From the NCBI GenBank assembly GCA_937925695.1, contig CALAMD010000007.1, positions 1 through 12,282 on the forward strand: a stretch of 12,282 nucleotides of DNA. The letters are read 5' to 3'. The notes below the pieces were generated by a model. It searched no databases and was not told the DNA's origin. It was given only the letters and a program-made list of their open reading frames with translations. The translations under genes and the position numbers were made by a program. Source of the DNA: an uncultured Bacillaceae bacterium (GTDB lineage: Bacteria; Bacillota; Bacilli; Bacillales; Amphibacillaceae). Numbering within the stretch: the first letter of the stretch is position 1; every line of letters starts with the position of its first letter. Shown here in pieces: positions 4,581 through 11,445 of the stretch.

Positions 4581-7208
4581 TTGGTAAATAAATGGATGGT
4601 TGGATTAATAGCTGTATGCTTAGTTGCTGCGAACATCAACTTTGTCATACGAAGTGTGTATGCATCTGAAGGATCGCCTAATGAAGATACTGGTGATTGG
4701 GAATTGGTCTGGAGTGATGAGTTCGAAGGAACGGAAATTAATTTCGATAACTGGAGTTTTGATCATCCGCAAAATGGTAGATACAATGGTGAAATACAAT
4801 CCTATACTGATCAAAACGCTTGGGTTGAAGATGGTCATTTGATTATTGAAGCCAGGAAAGAAACGATCACTGAGCCGGATGGACAGACCTATGACTATAC
4901 CTCTTCAAAATTAATTACTCAGGGGAAACAAACCTGGACGTATGGCAAGATCGAAGTACGGGCAAAAATGCCAGAAGGTCAAGGTATGTGGCCAGCAATT
5001 TGGATGATGCCTGAAGATGAACCCTTCTATGGAACGTGGCCAGTAGGTGGCGAAATAGATATTATGGAAATGCTCGGTCACGAGCCAAATAAAATTTATG
5101 CCAATATTCATTACGGTCACCCTAAAGGTGAAGCCCAAGGAACTTATACATTACCTTCTGGCCAAAGCTTTGCTGATGAATTTCACGTTTATACGTTAGA
5201 GTGGGAACCAGGGGAGATACGTTGGTATATAGATGGCGAGTTATATAATAAAGCAAACAACTGGCATTCGAGGCATCCTGATCATGCTGATGAGTTTACT
5301 TATCCAGCACCCTTTGATCAGCCGTTTTTCTTGATTTTAAATATTTCAGTTGGTGGCCATTGGCCCGGTAACCCTGATGATACAACTGATTTGCCGCAGC
5401 AAATGGTTGTAGACTATGTAAGGGTATATCAAAAAGATGACTACCCTCATCGAGAAAAACCTGAGGTAGGAGATGGTGAGGCAAGAGAGCCTTTACCAGA
5501 TGGTAACTATATCTACAATGGTGGTTTTAATGTAGATGACACTGGGGTAAAAGGGATACCTGATGTAGCAAACACAGATTACTGGACCTACTTAGAAGGG
5601 CCAGGTGGACATGCTAACCTGACCGTTGATCATGGAGAACTCCATGTTGGCATTGTTAGTGGTGGAACGGTAGATTATGCCGTCCAGTTGTTGCAAGATC
5701 CTGTGCCTTTAAAGAGAGGCGCAACATATAAAGCTTCTTTTCGAGCGAAAGCTGAACATCAAAGGGATATCATTGTGAAAATAGGTGGTGGTGAATCGCG
5801 AGGATATACGCCTTATTCAAATGTAGATCCGATCACCTTATCGACAGAATGGAAAGACTACGAATTTGAGTTTACCATGAATCATGCTACTGATCTCAGG
5901 GCTCGCTATGAATTTAATATGGGACTAGATGATGCGGATGTATGGCTTGCTGATGTGCGACTTGAGATGGTTGAGGATGCTCCTACCACAGATCCGACTT
6001 ACGAACCACGATCTCCGCTGCCAGATGGAAACTATATTTATAATGGCACCTTTGATCAAGGCGCGCATAGAATGGCCTTTTGGGAATTTAGAAAGGACGA
6101 TAGTGCAGATGCTGAACCATATATTGGAAGTGGTATTCATGAGCGGCGGTTTGAAGCTTTAATTCAGGATGGTGGAAACCAGGTCCAATCAATCCAACTC
6201 GTTCAACCAGAAGTTAATCTCGAAGAAGGAGATAGCTATCGATTAACCTTTGATGCCAGTGCCGATTCATTACGTACGATGCAAATACGATTTGTTTCAA
6301 CGAACAATCAAGTAATTAGTGAACAAATTGTAGATCTTGATACAGAGACAAGAACATATACTTTTGAATTCGATGTCGATGTAGCTACTGACAATAACGT
6401 TGAACTACAGTTTAATTTAGGTGGCGATGATGGGGATGTTTACATTGATAATGTGTTTTTAAGCCGAATTCTTGCCTGGGATGGTATTGAAGGCAATCTC
6501 ATATTAAACGGGATATTTGATAGTCTTCAACATTGGACAACAGAATTAAATCACGCCCAAGCGTCATTTGAAGTGGATGAGGATGGGCATTTTAAAGTAA
6601 ACATAACGAATCCAGGCACCGATACTTGGACGATCCAACTTTATCAAGATGGCATTGAACTTGAAAATGGTGCTTCCTATGAATTATCCTTTAAAGCCAG
6701 ATCGACCATAGAACGACCTGTCCTATTGAATCTTGAGCATGGAGGCGACTATACAAAATATTTTTCCGTGAATATTCCCCTATCTGATTCATGGGAAACA
6801 TACCATTATCAATTCACCATGGATCATGAAACTGATCTTAATACGAAATTTGGCTTTTCCTTTGGTGGGGATGGAACGGATGCAATTCCAGTTGATGAAC
6901 ATGATATTTATATAGATGATATAGTATTACTAAAATTAGAAGAAGAACCTACGCCACAACCGAAGGAACCTAAGCCGGACCCGCCAGAGCCTGTTCCTGA
7001 AGAGCCTGATCCAGAGCCACCTGTCAGAGAAGAAGAGGATACGAGATCGACTGAAGAAACGGTTAGCACTGATGAAGATGCAGGTGGCAAGCTTCCTGAG
7101 ACCGCTACAAACATGTTTACCAGTTTACTATATGGACTGCTTGTTTTCATAGCCGGAGCAATCTTCCTAATCGTAACAAGGAAAAAGACTAATAATAGTA
7201 AATTGTGA
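4581..7208 (+). CDS. secreted, wall-anchored GH16 beta-glucanase (laminarinase type) with three CBM4/9-like modules
   Basis: This 875-residue protein starts at TTG, supported by AGAGGAGGCG (4564-4573) about eight bases upstream. Residues 1-28 form a signal peptide with a VYA cleavage site. The GH16 domain covers about 38-286, with ELVWSDEF at its start and the catalytic motif GEIDIME, giving nucleophile E158, helper D160 and acid/base E163. The intact motif and the laminarinase-like surroundings point to endo-hydrolysis of beta-1,3- or mixed-linked glucan. Three modules of about 150-160 residues follow (roughly 304-465, 477-630 and 637-787). Each opens with an NG-x-F type strand and ends in D-V/I-x-I/L-D/A strands, as in CBM4/9-like galactose-binding-fold domains. 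The first two share PLPDGNYIYNG, suggesting duplication. A Pro/Glu/Asp-rich spacer (787-836) precedes the sorting signal LPETA (838-842), a hydrophobic helix (about 846-866) and a basic tail with RKK. The protein should therefore be covalently attached to peptidoglycan. The gene stands alone between its own promoter and a strong terminator. Confidence 0.95.
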   Translation: MVNKWMVGLIAVCLVAANINFVIRSVYASEGSPNEDTGDWELVWSDEFEGTEINFDNWSFDHPQNGRYNGEIQSYTDQNAWVEDGHLIIEARKETITEPDGQTYDYTSSKLITQGKQTWTYGKIEVRAKMPEGQGMWPAIWMMPEDEPFYGTWPVGGEIDIMEMLGHEPNKIYANIHYGHPKGEAQGTYTLPSGQSFADEFHVYTLEWEPGEIRWYIDGELYNKANNWHSRHPDHADEFTYPAPFDQPFFLILNISVGGHWPGNPDDTTDLPQQMVVDYVRVYQKDDYPHREKPEVGDGEAREPLPDGNYIYNGGFNVDDTGVKGIPDVANTDYWTYLEGPGGHANLTVDHGELHVGIVSGGTVDYAVQLLQDPVPLKRGATYKASFRAKAEHQRDIIVKIGGGESRGYTPYSNVDPITLSTEWKDYEFEFTMNHATDLRARYEFNMGLDDADVWLADVRLEMVEDAPTTDPTYEPRSPLPDGNYIYNGTFDQGAHRMAFWEFRKDDSADAEPYIGSGIHERRFEALIQDGGNQVQSIQLVQPEVNLEEGDSYRLTFDASADSLRTMQIRFVSTNNQVISEQIVDLDTETRTYTFEFDVDVATDNNVELQFNLGGDDGDVYIDNVFLSRILAWDGIEGNLILNGIFDSLQHWTTELNHAQASFEVDEDGHFKVNITNPGTDTWTIQLYQDGIELENGASYELSFKARSTIERPVLLNLEHGGDYTKYFSVNIPLSDSWETYHYQFTMDHETDLNTKFGFSFGGDGTDAIPVDEHDIYIDDIVLLKLEEEPTPQPKEPKPDPPEPVPEEPDPEPPVREEEDTRSTEETVSTDEDAGGKLPETATNMFTSLLYGLLVFIAGAIFLIVTRKKTNNSKL

Positions 7209-7318
7209 TCATGCAGATGATAAAATTCACCGAGGAGAACATTGTAGTTTCGAAAATAACGACGCAAAAGATAAAAATAAATTAATGAAAACTATATTTT
7301 GAGTTATATAGGTTAAGT

Positions 7319-7358
7319 GTGATCGTTTACACGTCAAGGTGTAAACGATCACTTTTTT
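7319..7358 (+). terminator. strong intrinsic terminator after the GH16 gene
   Basis: GTGATCGTTTACAC (7319-7332) pairs perfectly with GTGTAAACGATCAC (7339-7352) across a six-base loop, followed by TTTTTT and then ATTTTT. The 14-base perfect stem plus U-tract makes this a clear rho-independent terminator that isolates the glucanase transcript from the importer operon. Confidence 0.95.
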
Positions 7359-7386
7359 ATTTTTCTAATGGTCCATCATGTTATTG

Positions 7387-7425
7387 GCTGAAGTCCTGTA
7401 GCCCTTCAGCTTAGTGTGTTACAGG
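7387..7425 (+). other. potential H-type pseudoknot of unknown function
   Basis: GCTGAAG (7387-7393) pairs with CTTCAGC (7404-7410). Within its ten-base loop, CCTGTA (7395-7400) can pair with TACAGG (7420-7425) just downstream, giving a compact pseudoknot with stems of 7 and 6 base pairs and loops of 1, 3 and 9 bases. TGAAGG (7432-7437) offers a competing partner for CCTTCA (7403-7408). It lies after the GH16 terminator and far upstream of the importer. I cannot tell whether it is transcribed, and it matches no RNA family I recognise. Confidence 0.35.
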
Positions 7426-7592
7426 TAGAAATGAAGGCGAAATAGATAAGTTGGTTGGTAATTTTCAGATAAAATTGATTGATTGTACGTATGAGTACAT
7501 GGCGATAACGATGTATGCGCTACCATTGGTTTTTCTAATATTTTTGAAAAACACCAGATGAGTAGAGTGTAAACAAAACTCAGTTTTAATAA

Positions 7593-7615
7593 GCGTTTTC
7601 ATTGCTTGAAAACGC
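7593..7615. promoter_or_regulatory. inverted repeat GCGTTTTC / GAAAACGC (possible regulator site)
   Basis: GCGTTTTC (7593-7600) and GAAAACGC (7608-7615) are perfect inverted copies separated by seven bases. Each half, read as TGAAAACGC outward, resembles a cre or LacI-family half-site, and the longer word TGAAAACGCCG (7607-7617) is repeated at 7762-7772. No T-tract follows, so a terminator is unlikely. A DNA operator for a sugar regulator is the more likely reading. Confidence 0.45.
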
Positions 7616-7689
7616 CGTTACACCTGGGTGTTAGCGATAACATCCCACGAATGATGTATGCATAATTCGGAAAAATATCCACAAAAATG

Positions 7690-7717
7690 TTGAATTATAC
7701 GTATAATTATCTATAAT
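7690..7717 (+). promoter_or_regulatory. sigma-A promoter for the sugar importer operon
   Basis: TTGAAT (7690-7695) is followed after 16 bases by a perfect TATAAT (7712-7717). The -10 box lies in the second of two perfect tandem copies of TATAATTATC (7702-7711 and 7712-7721). A start near 7724 gives a leader of about 175 bases. A weaker alternative is TTGTCA (7734-7739) with CAAAAT (7757-7762). Confidence 0.6.
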
Positions 7718-7728
7718 TATCTACATAC

Positions 7729-7756
7729 TATAGTTGTCAATTGAAATACAACTATA
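7729..7756. promoter_or_regulatory. 9-base inverted repeat at the importer transcript start
   Basis: TATAGTTGT (7729-7737) and ACAACTATA (7748-7756) are perfect inverted copies separated by ten bases. They begin about a dozen bases after the proposed -10 box. This fits a dimeric repressor site covering the start, or a 5'-terminal hairpin stabilising the mRNA. The stem is AT-rich, so the operator reading is slightly favoured. Confidence 0.45.
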
Positions 7757-7828
7757 CAAAATGAAAACGCCGCCCATGTGGGAGCCAAAAAAAGGAAGTG
7801 ATAATTATCATTTAATTTAAGCAGAAAA

Positions 7829-7842
7829 TGAAAGCGCTCAGA
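7829..7842 (+). promoter_or_regulatory. cre-like site in the importer leader
   Basis: TGAAAGCGCTCAGA matches the cre consensus TGWAANCGNTNWCA at all defined positions but one (the C near the end) and contains the AGCGCT core. It lies downstream of the proposed promoter and 57 bases before the lipoprotein start, a position where CcpA can act as a roadblock. Carbon catabolite repression of the importer is therefore likely. Confidence 0.6.
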
Positions 7843-7898
7843 CTTTTTAATTATTTTTCAATTAACTCTAATTAGAAAGACAAAAGGAGAGAAACATC

Positions 7899-9224
7899 GT
7901 GAGAAAATTAACAACGCTATTTGTAGCCATTATGATGATATTGCTTTTCACAGTTGCATGTTCAAGTGATGACGGTAATAACAATAATGCAAGTAGTAGC
8001 GATAACACCGATGCAAACACAGAAAACACAGAAACTATTTCTGGTGAAATCACTATTATGGGTTGGGGAGGAGGAAACGAATTACAAGCTCGTAAGGATG
8101 CGACAGATGTTTTCCGTGAGTTGTATCCGGACGTAAAAGTTAATGAGATTTGGCTGCCAGCAGATAGTGTTGACCAAAAGCTTGATGCTGCATTAGCTGC
8201 CGGTGATGCTGCAGATGTTATTATGATGTCACCAGACTGGAAGGGTTTACGTTCTCAGTGGCTTGAAGACCTAACTCCATACTTAGAAAGAGATAATATT
8301 GATCCTGAGGAAGTATTCACACCAGGGGCTGACGAAGGTTACGTAACTCCTGACGGTGTACGTGAAGGACTACCAACAACTCAATCAACATTCATGATTG
8401 CTTACAACAAGAATATCTTTGATGATGCTGGTGTTCCATATCCAACAGAAGATTGGACTTGGGATGACTTTGCAGAAATCGCTAAGCAACTATCTTCTGG
8501 TTCAGGTGCTGACAGAACATATGGAATGGTTCGTCACTGGATTCAAAACAGATTTGCACCATTCTTTTATGGTGGAAAACCTTATAACGAAGACTGGACA
8601 CAACAGCATATTGATGATCCAGAAACTATTAAAGCGTTAGAATTAATTGAAGATTTAATTAAAGCAGAAGCACTTCCTGATGATGCAGCTTCAGAAAGTA
8701 TGCCAATGGATGCAATGTTTGTATCCCAAAAAGCTGCTATGTATCCATTAGGACTGTTCGAAGCAGCTGATTTAGCTGAAAAAATTGGCGACAACTTTGA
8801 GTGGGGCGTAGTATTACCTCCAAAAGATCCAAATGGAAAAAATGTTAACATTAAGTTCCAGACTGGATTTGCTATGAACAAAGACTCAGAGAACAAAGAG
8901 GCAGCTTGGGCATATATTAAAACTGTTTCTATGAATAAAGAGGTGAATGATCTTTATGCTAAAGTAGGTATTCCTGCATTGAAGGAATCAGCTGACACTA
9001 CTTTTGCAGAAATGACCATTCCTAATACAGATATTAAACAAGTTGAATATTTAAGAGGACTTGAAGATGCTGAAATGGCTCCATGGGGCGGAGCGATCAA
9101 TAAAGCTACTGATATCTTCGAACAATTGATGGAGGAAATAACTACACAGAAGAGCACTGCAAAAGAAGCAGTAGAAAAGTATGCTCCACTAATTCAAGAA
9201 GCACTTGATGAAGTCCATCAATAA
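7899..9224 (+). CDS. sugar ABC transporter substrate-binding lipoprotein
   Basis: This 441-residue extracellular binding protein belongs to the MalE-like (family 1) carbohydrate class. It starts at GTG after a strong AAAGGAGAG ribosome-binding site. Residues 1-20 are a lipoprotein signal with lipobox FTVAC, so Cys21 would be lipid-modified and anchor the protein to the outer face of the membrane. A low-complexity Asp/Asn/Ser/Thr linker (about 23-46) precedes the first domain, which begins GEITIMGWGGG. The following segment with repeated Asp/Ala (DAALAAGDAADVIMMS) is typical of these proteins. Overall composition is acidic. The two permease genes follow on the same strand after an intercistronic hairpin. 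The nearby GH16 enzyme suggests beta-glucan oligosaccharides as ligand, but sequence alone does not fix the ligand. Confidence 0.94.
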   Translation: MRKLTTLFVAIMMILLFTVACSSDDGNNNNASSSDNTDANTENTETISGEITIMGWGGGNELQARKDATDVFRELYPDVKVNEIWLPADSVDQKLDAALAAGDAADVIMMSPDWKGLRSQWLEDLTPYLERDNIDPEEVFTPGADEGYVTPDGVREGLPTTQSTFMIAYNKNIFDDAGVPYPTEDWTWDDFAEIAKQLSSGSGADRTYGMVRHWIQNRFAPFFYGGKPYNEDWTQQHIDDPETIKALELIEDLIKAEALPDDAASESMPMDAMFVSQKAAMYPLGLFEAADLAEKIGDNFEWGVVLPPKDPNGKNVNIKFQTGFAMNKDSENKEAAWAYIKTVSMNKEVNDLYAKVGIPALKESADTTFAEMTIPNTDIKQVEYLRGLEDAEMAPWGGAINKATDIFEQLMEEITTQKSTAKEAVEKYAPLIQEALDEVHQ

Positions 9225-9251
9225 TAGAAGGTTTTAAGTAATTCATCTTTA

Positions 9252-9287
9252 CATGGGAGGGAAATATAGCAATGTTTTCCTCCCATG
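9252..9287 (+). promoter_or_regulatory. intercistronic hairpin between binding-protein and permease genes
   Basis: CATGGGAGG (9252-9260) pairs perfectly with CCTCCCATG (9279-9287). AAA and TTT next to the stem can extend it past a bulged G, and the loop is about 18 bases. No T-run follows, so full termination is unlikely. Hairpins here in binding-protein operons commonly protect the upstream message, or reduce read-through, so that the binding protein exceeds the permeases. Confidence 0.65.
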
Positions 9288-9320
9288 GTTCTATTAATCC
9301 ATCTATTGAGGTGTAGAAAA

Positions 9321-10211
9321 ATGAAAAAGAAATATAGTAGCATGGAAAAACGAGAAGCTAGACAATTTTATATGTATATATCGCCCTGGATATTAGGCTT
9401 TTTCATCTTTACCTTGTATCCAGTAGTGTATTCAGCGATACTAGTCTTTACGGATGCAGATCGGACAGGTGTCGGTGATTTTATAGGTTTACAAAATATT
9501 ATTAACATATTTCAAGATCCTCTTTTTAGGAAGGCTATGTTAAATACTTTTTACTTTGTGGCTGTTTCAGTACCTTTAAGTTTATTACTTTCCGTGTTAA
9601 TTGCTGCCCTACTAAATAAAAAGAATATTAAAGGGATGGCTATCTTTAGAACTGCTTTCTATGTTCCGTTCATAACCGCAGGGGTTGCTGTTACTTTACT
9701 ATGGGGTTGGATTTTTAATACTCATTATGGTCTGTTAAACTACGCCCTTGGACTGTTCGGAGTTGATCCGATCAACTGGCTGAGTAGTGAAACATGGGCC
9801 ATGCCAGCAATCATCATTATGATGTCATGGTCGATAGGTAACACCATCATTATCACGCTAGCTGGATTACAGGACGTTCCGGAGCAATTATATGAAAGTG
9901 CTGAGATAGATGGCGCCAATGGCTTTGTTAAGTTTACTCGCATTACCCTTCCTATGATCACACCGACGTTATTCTTCAATTTAGTAATTGGAGTAATTAA
10001 CGGGTTTCAAATCTTTACCCAGCCTTACGTCTTGACGGAAGGTGGTCCTAACCGTGCGACCTATACAATTATGATGTATATCTACGATAGTGCATTCAAA
10101 TTTGGTGAGATGGGCTACGCTTCAACGATGGCATGGATTTTATTTGCCATTATTATGATATTAACGCTCATTGTCAACTATACTTCAAAGCATTGGGTGT
10201 ATTATGAATAA
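9321..10211 (+). CDS. sugar ABC transporter permease (MalF/UgpA-like)
   Basis: This 296-residue integral membrane subunit is of the binding-protein-dependent type. The start at 9321 is preferred over an in-frame ATG at 9285. GAGGTG (9309-9314) lies just upstream at the right distance, and 9285 falls inside the stem of the intercistronic hairpin. Six hydrophobic segments are visible, at about residues 17-45, 77-99, 110-132, 160-182, 212-235 and 267-289. The cytoplasmic EAA loop that contacts the ATPase is YESAEIDGANGF, running on to LP (191-211), with its conserved DGA and G spacing. It pairs with the next gene to form the channel. The GGPNRAT segment (241-247) before the last helix is typical of MalF-type sugar permeases. 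Confidence 0.94.
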   Translation: MKKKYSSMEKREARQFYMYISPWILGFFIFTLYPVVYSAILVFTDADRTGVGDFIGLQNIINIFQDPLFRKAMLNTFYFVAVSVPLSLLLSVLIAALLNKKNIKGMAIFRTAFYVPFITAGVAVTLLWGWIFNTHYGLLNYALGLFGVDPINWLSSETWAMPAIIIMMSWSIGNTIIITLAGLQDVPEQLYESAEIDGANGFVKFTRITLPMITPTLFFNLVIGVINGFQIFTQPYVLTEGGPNRATYTIMMYIYDSAFKFGEMGYASTMAWILFAIIMILTLIVNYTSKHWVYYE

Positions 10212-10232
10212 TAGACTGACAGAGGTGTAAAA

Positions 10233-11117
10233 ATGAAGGAACATGTAGAAATACAAAAACAAACGACTAAATTTCGAAATAAGAAGACGTCCGAGACTAT
10301 TAACCAAATTATTAATTATGTCTTGTTAACTGTCTTGGCACTAGCGTTTGCTTTTCCGTTTTTGTGGATGATTGCAACGGCTCTTAAAACACCTTCAGAG
10401 GTATATACCATACCGCCAAAGTTGATACCAAGTACTATCACATGGGACAACTTCACTGAGGGTTGGCAATATGCAGATTTTACAAGATATACTTGGAATA
10501 CCCTTGTTGTAACTACTTTAGCTGTACTAGGAACAGTTTTTTCTGCAGCCATTGTTGCTTATGGATTTGCAAGATTTAATTCTCGACTAAGTGGCTTCCT
10601 TTTTGCCATCGTACTTGGAACAATGATGCTTCCTAACCAAATTCTATTAATTCCCACTTATATTCTATTTTCTAAAATTGGGTGGATCGATACTCTTAAA
10701 CCACTAATCGTGCCTTCGTTCTTTGGTGGTGGGGCGTTTAATATCTTTCTACTCAGACAATTCTTTAAGACTATACCTAAAGAGTTGGATCAGGCGGCAA
10801 TTATTGACGGTGCCAATTCATTCCAAATCTTCTATAAAATTATGTTACCAGCAGTAAGACCTGCCATGATAACTGTTGCAGTGTTATCCATTGCTTTCCA
10901 TTGGAATGATTTCTTAAATCCATTAATCTATCTAAATAGTGATCATAACTTCACGCTTGCGATAGGTTTACAGTTCTTCCAAAACTCTTACGGTTCTTCA
11001 CAGATTCAAATGCTGATGGCGGTTGCGTTAATAACAGTAATTCCTCTGCTCATACTATTCTTAATCGGACAAAGATATTTTGTTCAAGGAATAACTATGT
11101 CTGGAATTAAAGGTTAA
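10233..11117 (+). CDS. sugar ABC transporter permease (MalG/UgpE-like)
   Basis: This 294-residue membrane subunit begins 21 bases after the first permease stops, with AGAGGTG directly upstream of the ATG. A cytoplasmic N-terminus of about 25 residues precedes six predicted helices (about 26-50, 90-111, 120-145, 157-175, 208-225 and 260-280). The EAA loop is ELDQAAIIDGAN, running on to LP (184-206). The C-terminus VQGITMSGIKG matches the usual G-x-T-x-G-x-x-KG ending of MalG-type permeases. With the preceding permease and the lipoprotein it forms an importer that lacks its own ATPase here. Such importers in Bacillaceae usually share an MsmX-type ATPase encoded elsewhere. Confidence 0.95.
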   Translation: MKEHVEIQKQTTKFRNKKTSETINQIINYVLLTVLALAFAFPFLWMIATALKTPSEVYTIPPKLIPSTITWDNFTEGWQYADFTRYTWNTLVVTTLAVLGTVFSAAIVAYGFARFNSRLSGFLFAIVLGTMMLPNQILLIPTYILFSKIGWIDTLKPLIVPSFFGGGAFNIFLLRQFFKTIPKELDQAAIIDGANSFQIFYKIMLPAVRPAMITVAVLSIAFHWNDFLNPLIYLNSDHNFTLAIGLQFFQNSYGSSQIQMLMAVALITVIPLLILFLIGQRYFVQGITMSGIKG

Positions 11118-11445
11118 TATAATTCACAGTCATGACTTGAATAAGGGGATTATCCAATATTTCAATGAATGGGATGAAAATACAGTTTTGATATATTGGG
11201 GTACATTGTCATCGTGATTATGCAAATCGATTTGTATAATAATAGCTCCTTCATATTGACTATATACGCTATAAACCTATAACTAATGTAGAGGTTTAAG
11301 GCCTCTGCATTAGTTAGCTTCTTGGTTTATTGGCAATATCTTGAAACATCGTTAGATAGGCAATCGATGTCAGCAGAAGTTTGATTTTCGTCTAACCAAA
11401 TCTTATTCCTTAGCTAGGAATTCACAATGAGGTGAAAGAGTTCAA
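11118..11445 (+). other. intergenic region between the permease and the YesL-family gene
   Basis: This 328-base stretch has no supported gene. It holds a perfect 12-base palindrome CAAATCGATTTG (11223-11234) directly followed by TATAAT (11235-11240), but with no -35 box at a normal distance. It also holds the terminator-like hairpin at 11281-11330, a weak promoter candidate TTGGCA (11330-11335) with TTAGAT (11352-11357), and a loose inverted pair ACATCG/CGATGT (11346-11370). Confidence 0.6.
11281..11330 (+). terminator. likely intrinsic terminator of the importer operon
   Basis: AACTAATGTAGAGG (11281-11294) pairs with CCTCTGCATTAGTT (11302-11315), 14 base pairs including one G-U, across a seven-base loop. 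The following stretch AGCTTCTTGGTTTATT is T-rich but interrupted, so termination may be incomplete and some read-through into the YesL-family gene is possible. Confidence 0.7.

Larger units (their letters stand above)
7209..7898 (+). other. 690-base non-coding region between the GH16 gene and the sugar importer
   Basis: No convincing gene is present. In order it holds the GH16 terminator (7319-7358), a potential pseudoknot (7387-7425), a weak hairpin TGTAC/GTACA (7484-7499), a repeated pair of words GCGATAAC plus GATGTATGC (7502-7518 and 7634-7661), a T/A-only-stem hairpin GTTTTTC/GAAAAAC (7529-7552), an inverted repeat (7593-7615), a promoter (7690-7717), an inverted repeat at the expected transcript start (7729-7756), a second TGAAAACGCCG (7762-7772), a perfect palindrome TGATAATTATCA (7799-7810) and a cre-like site (7829-7842). 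The last 300 bases look like a heavily regulated importer promoter. Confidence 0.7.

Noticed and set aside
6908..7267. 119-codon minus-strand frame with Ser/Gly-rich sequence
   Set aside because: It is the antisense shadow of the Pro/Glu-rich spacer and anchor of the GH16 protein. The repeats in its translation mirror the spacer codons.
7211..7285. 24-codon ORF right after the GH16 stop codon
   Set aside because: No ribosome-binding site precedes its ATG, and it is too short to distinguish from chance.
7799..7810. Perfect palindrome TGATAATTATCA, at first sight Fur-like
   Set aside because: It lacks the central bases of the 7-1-7 Fur box and lies in a sugar-uptake leader. An AT-rich palindrome of this size is weak evidence for iron control.
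8582..8896. 104-codon minus-strand frame inside the binding-protein gene
   Set aside because: It is fully antisense to a well-supported lipoprotein gene and has no recognisable features.
11223..11240. Promoter at the CAAATCGATTTG palindrome plus TATAAT
   Set aside because: The nearest TTGTCA is 23 bases away, too far for a normal spacer, and a terminator-like hairpin lies between this point and the next gene.
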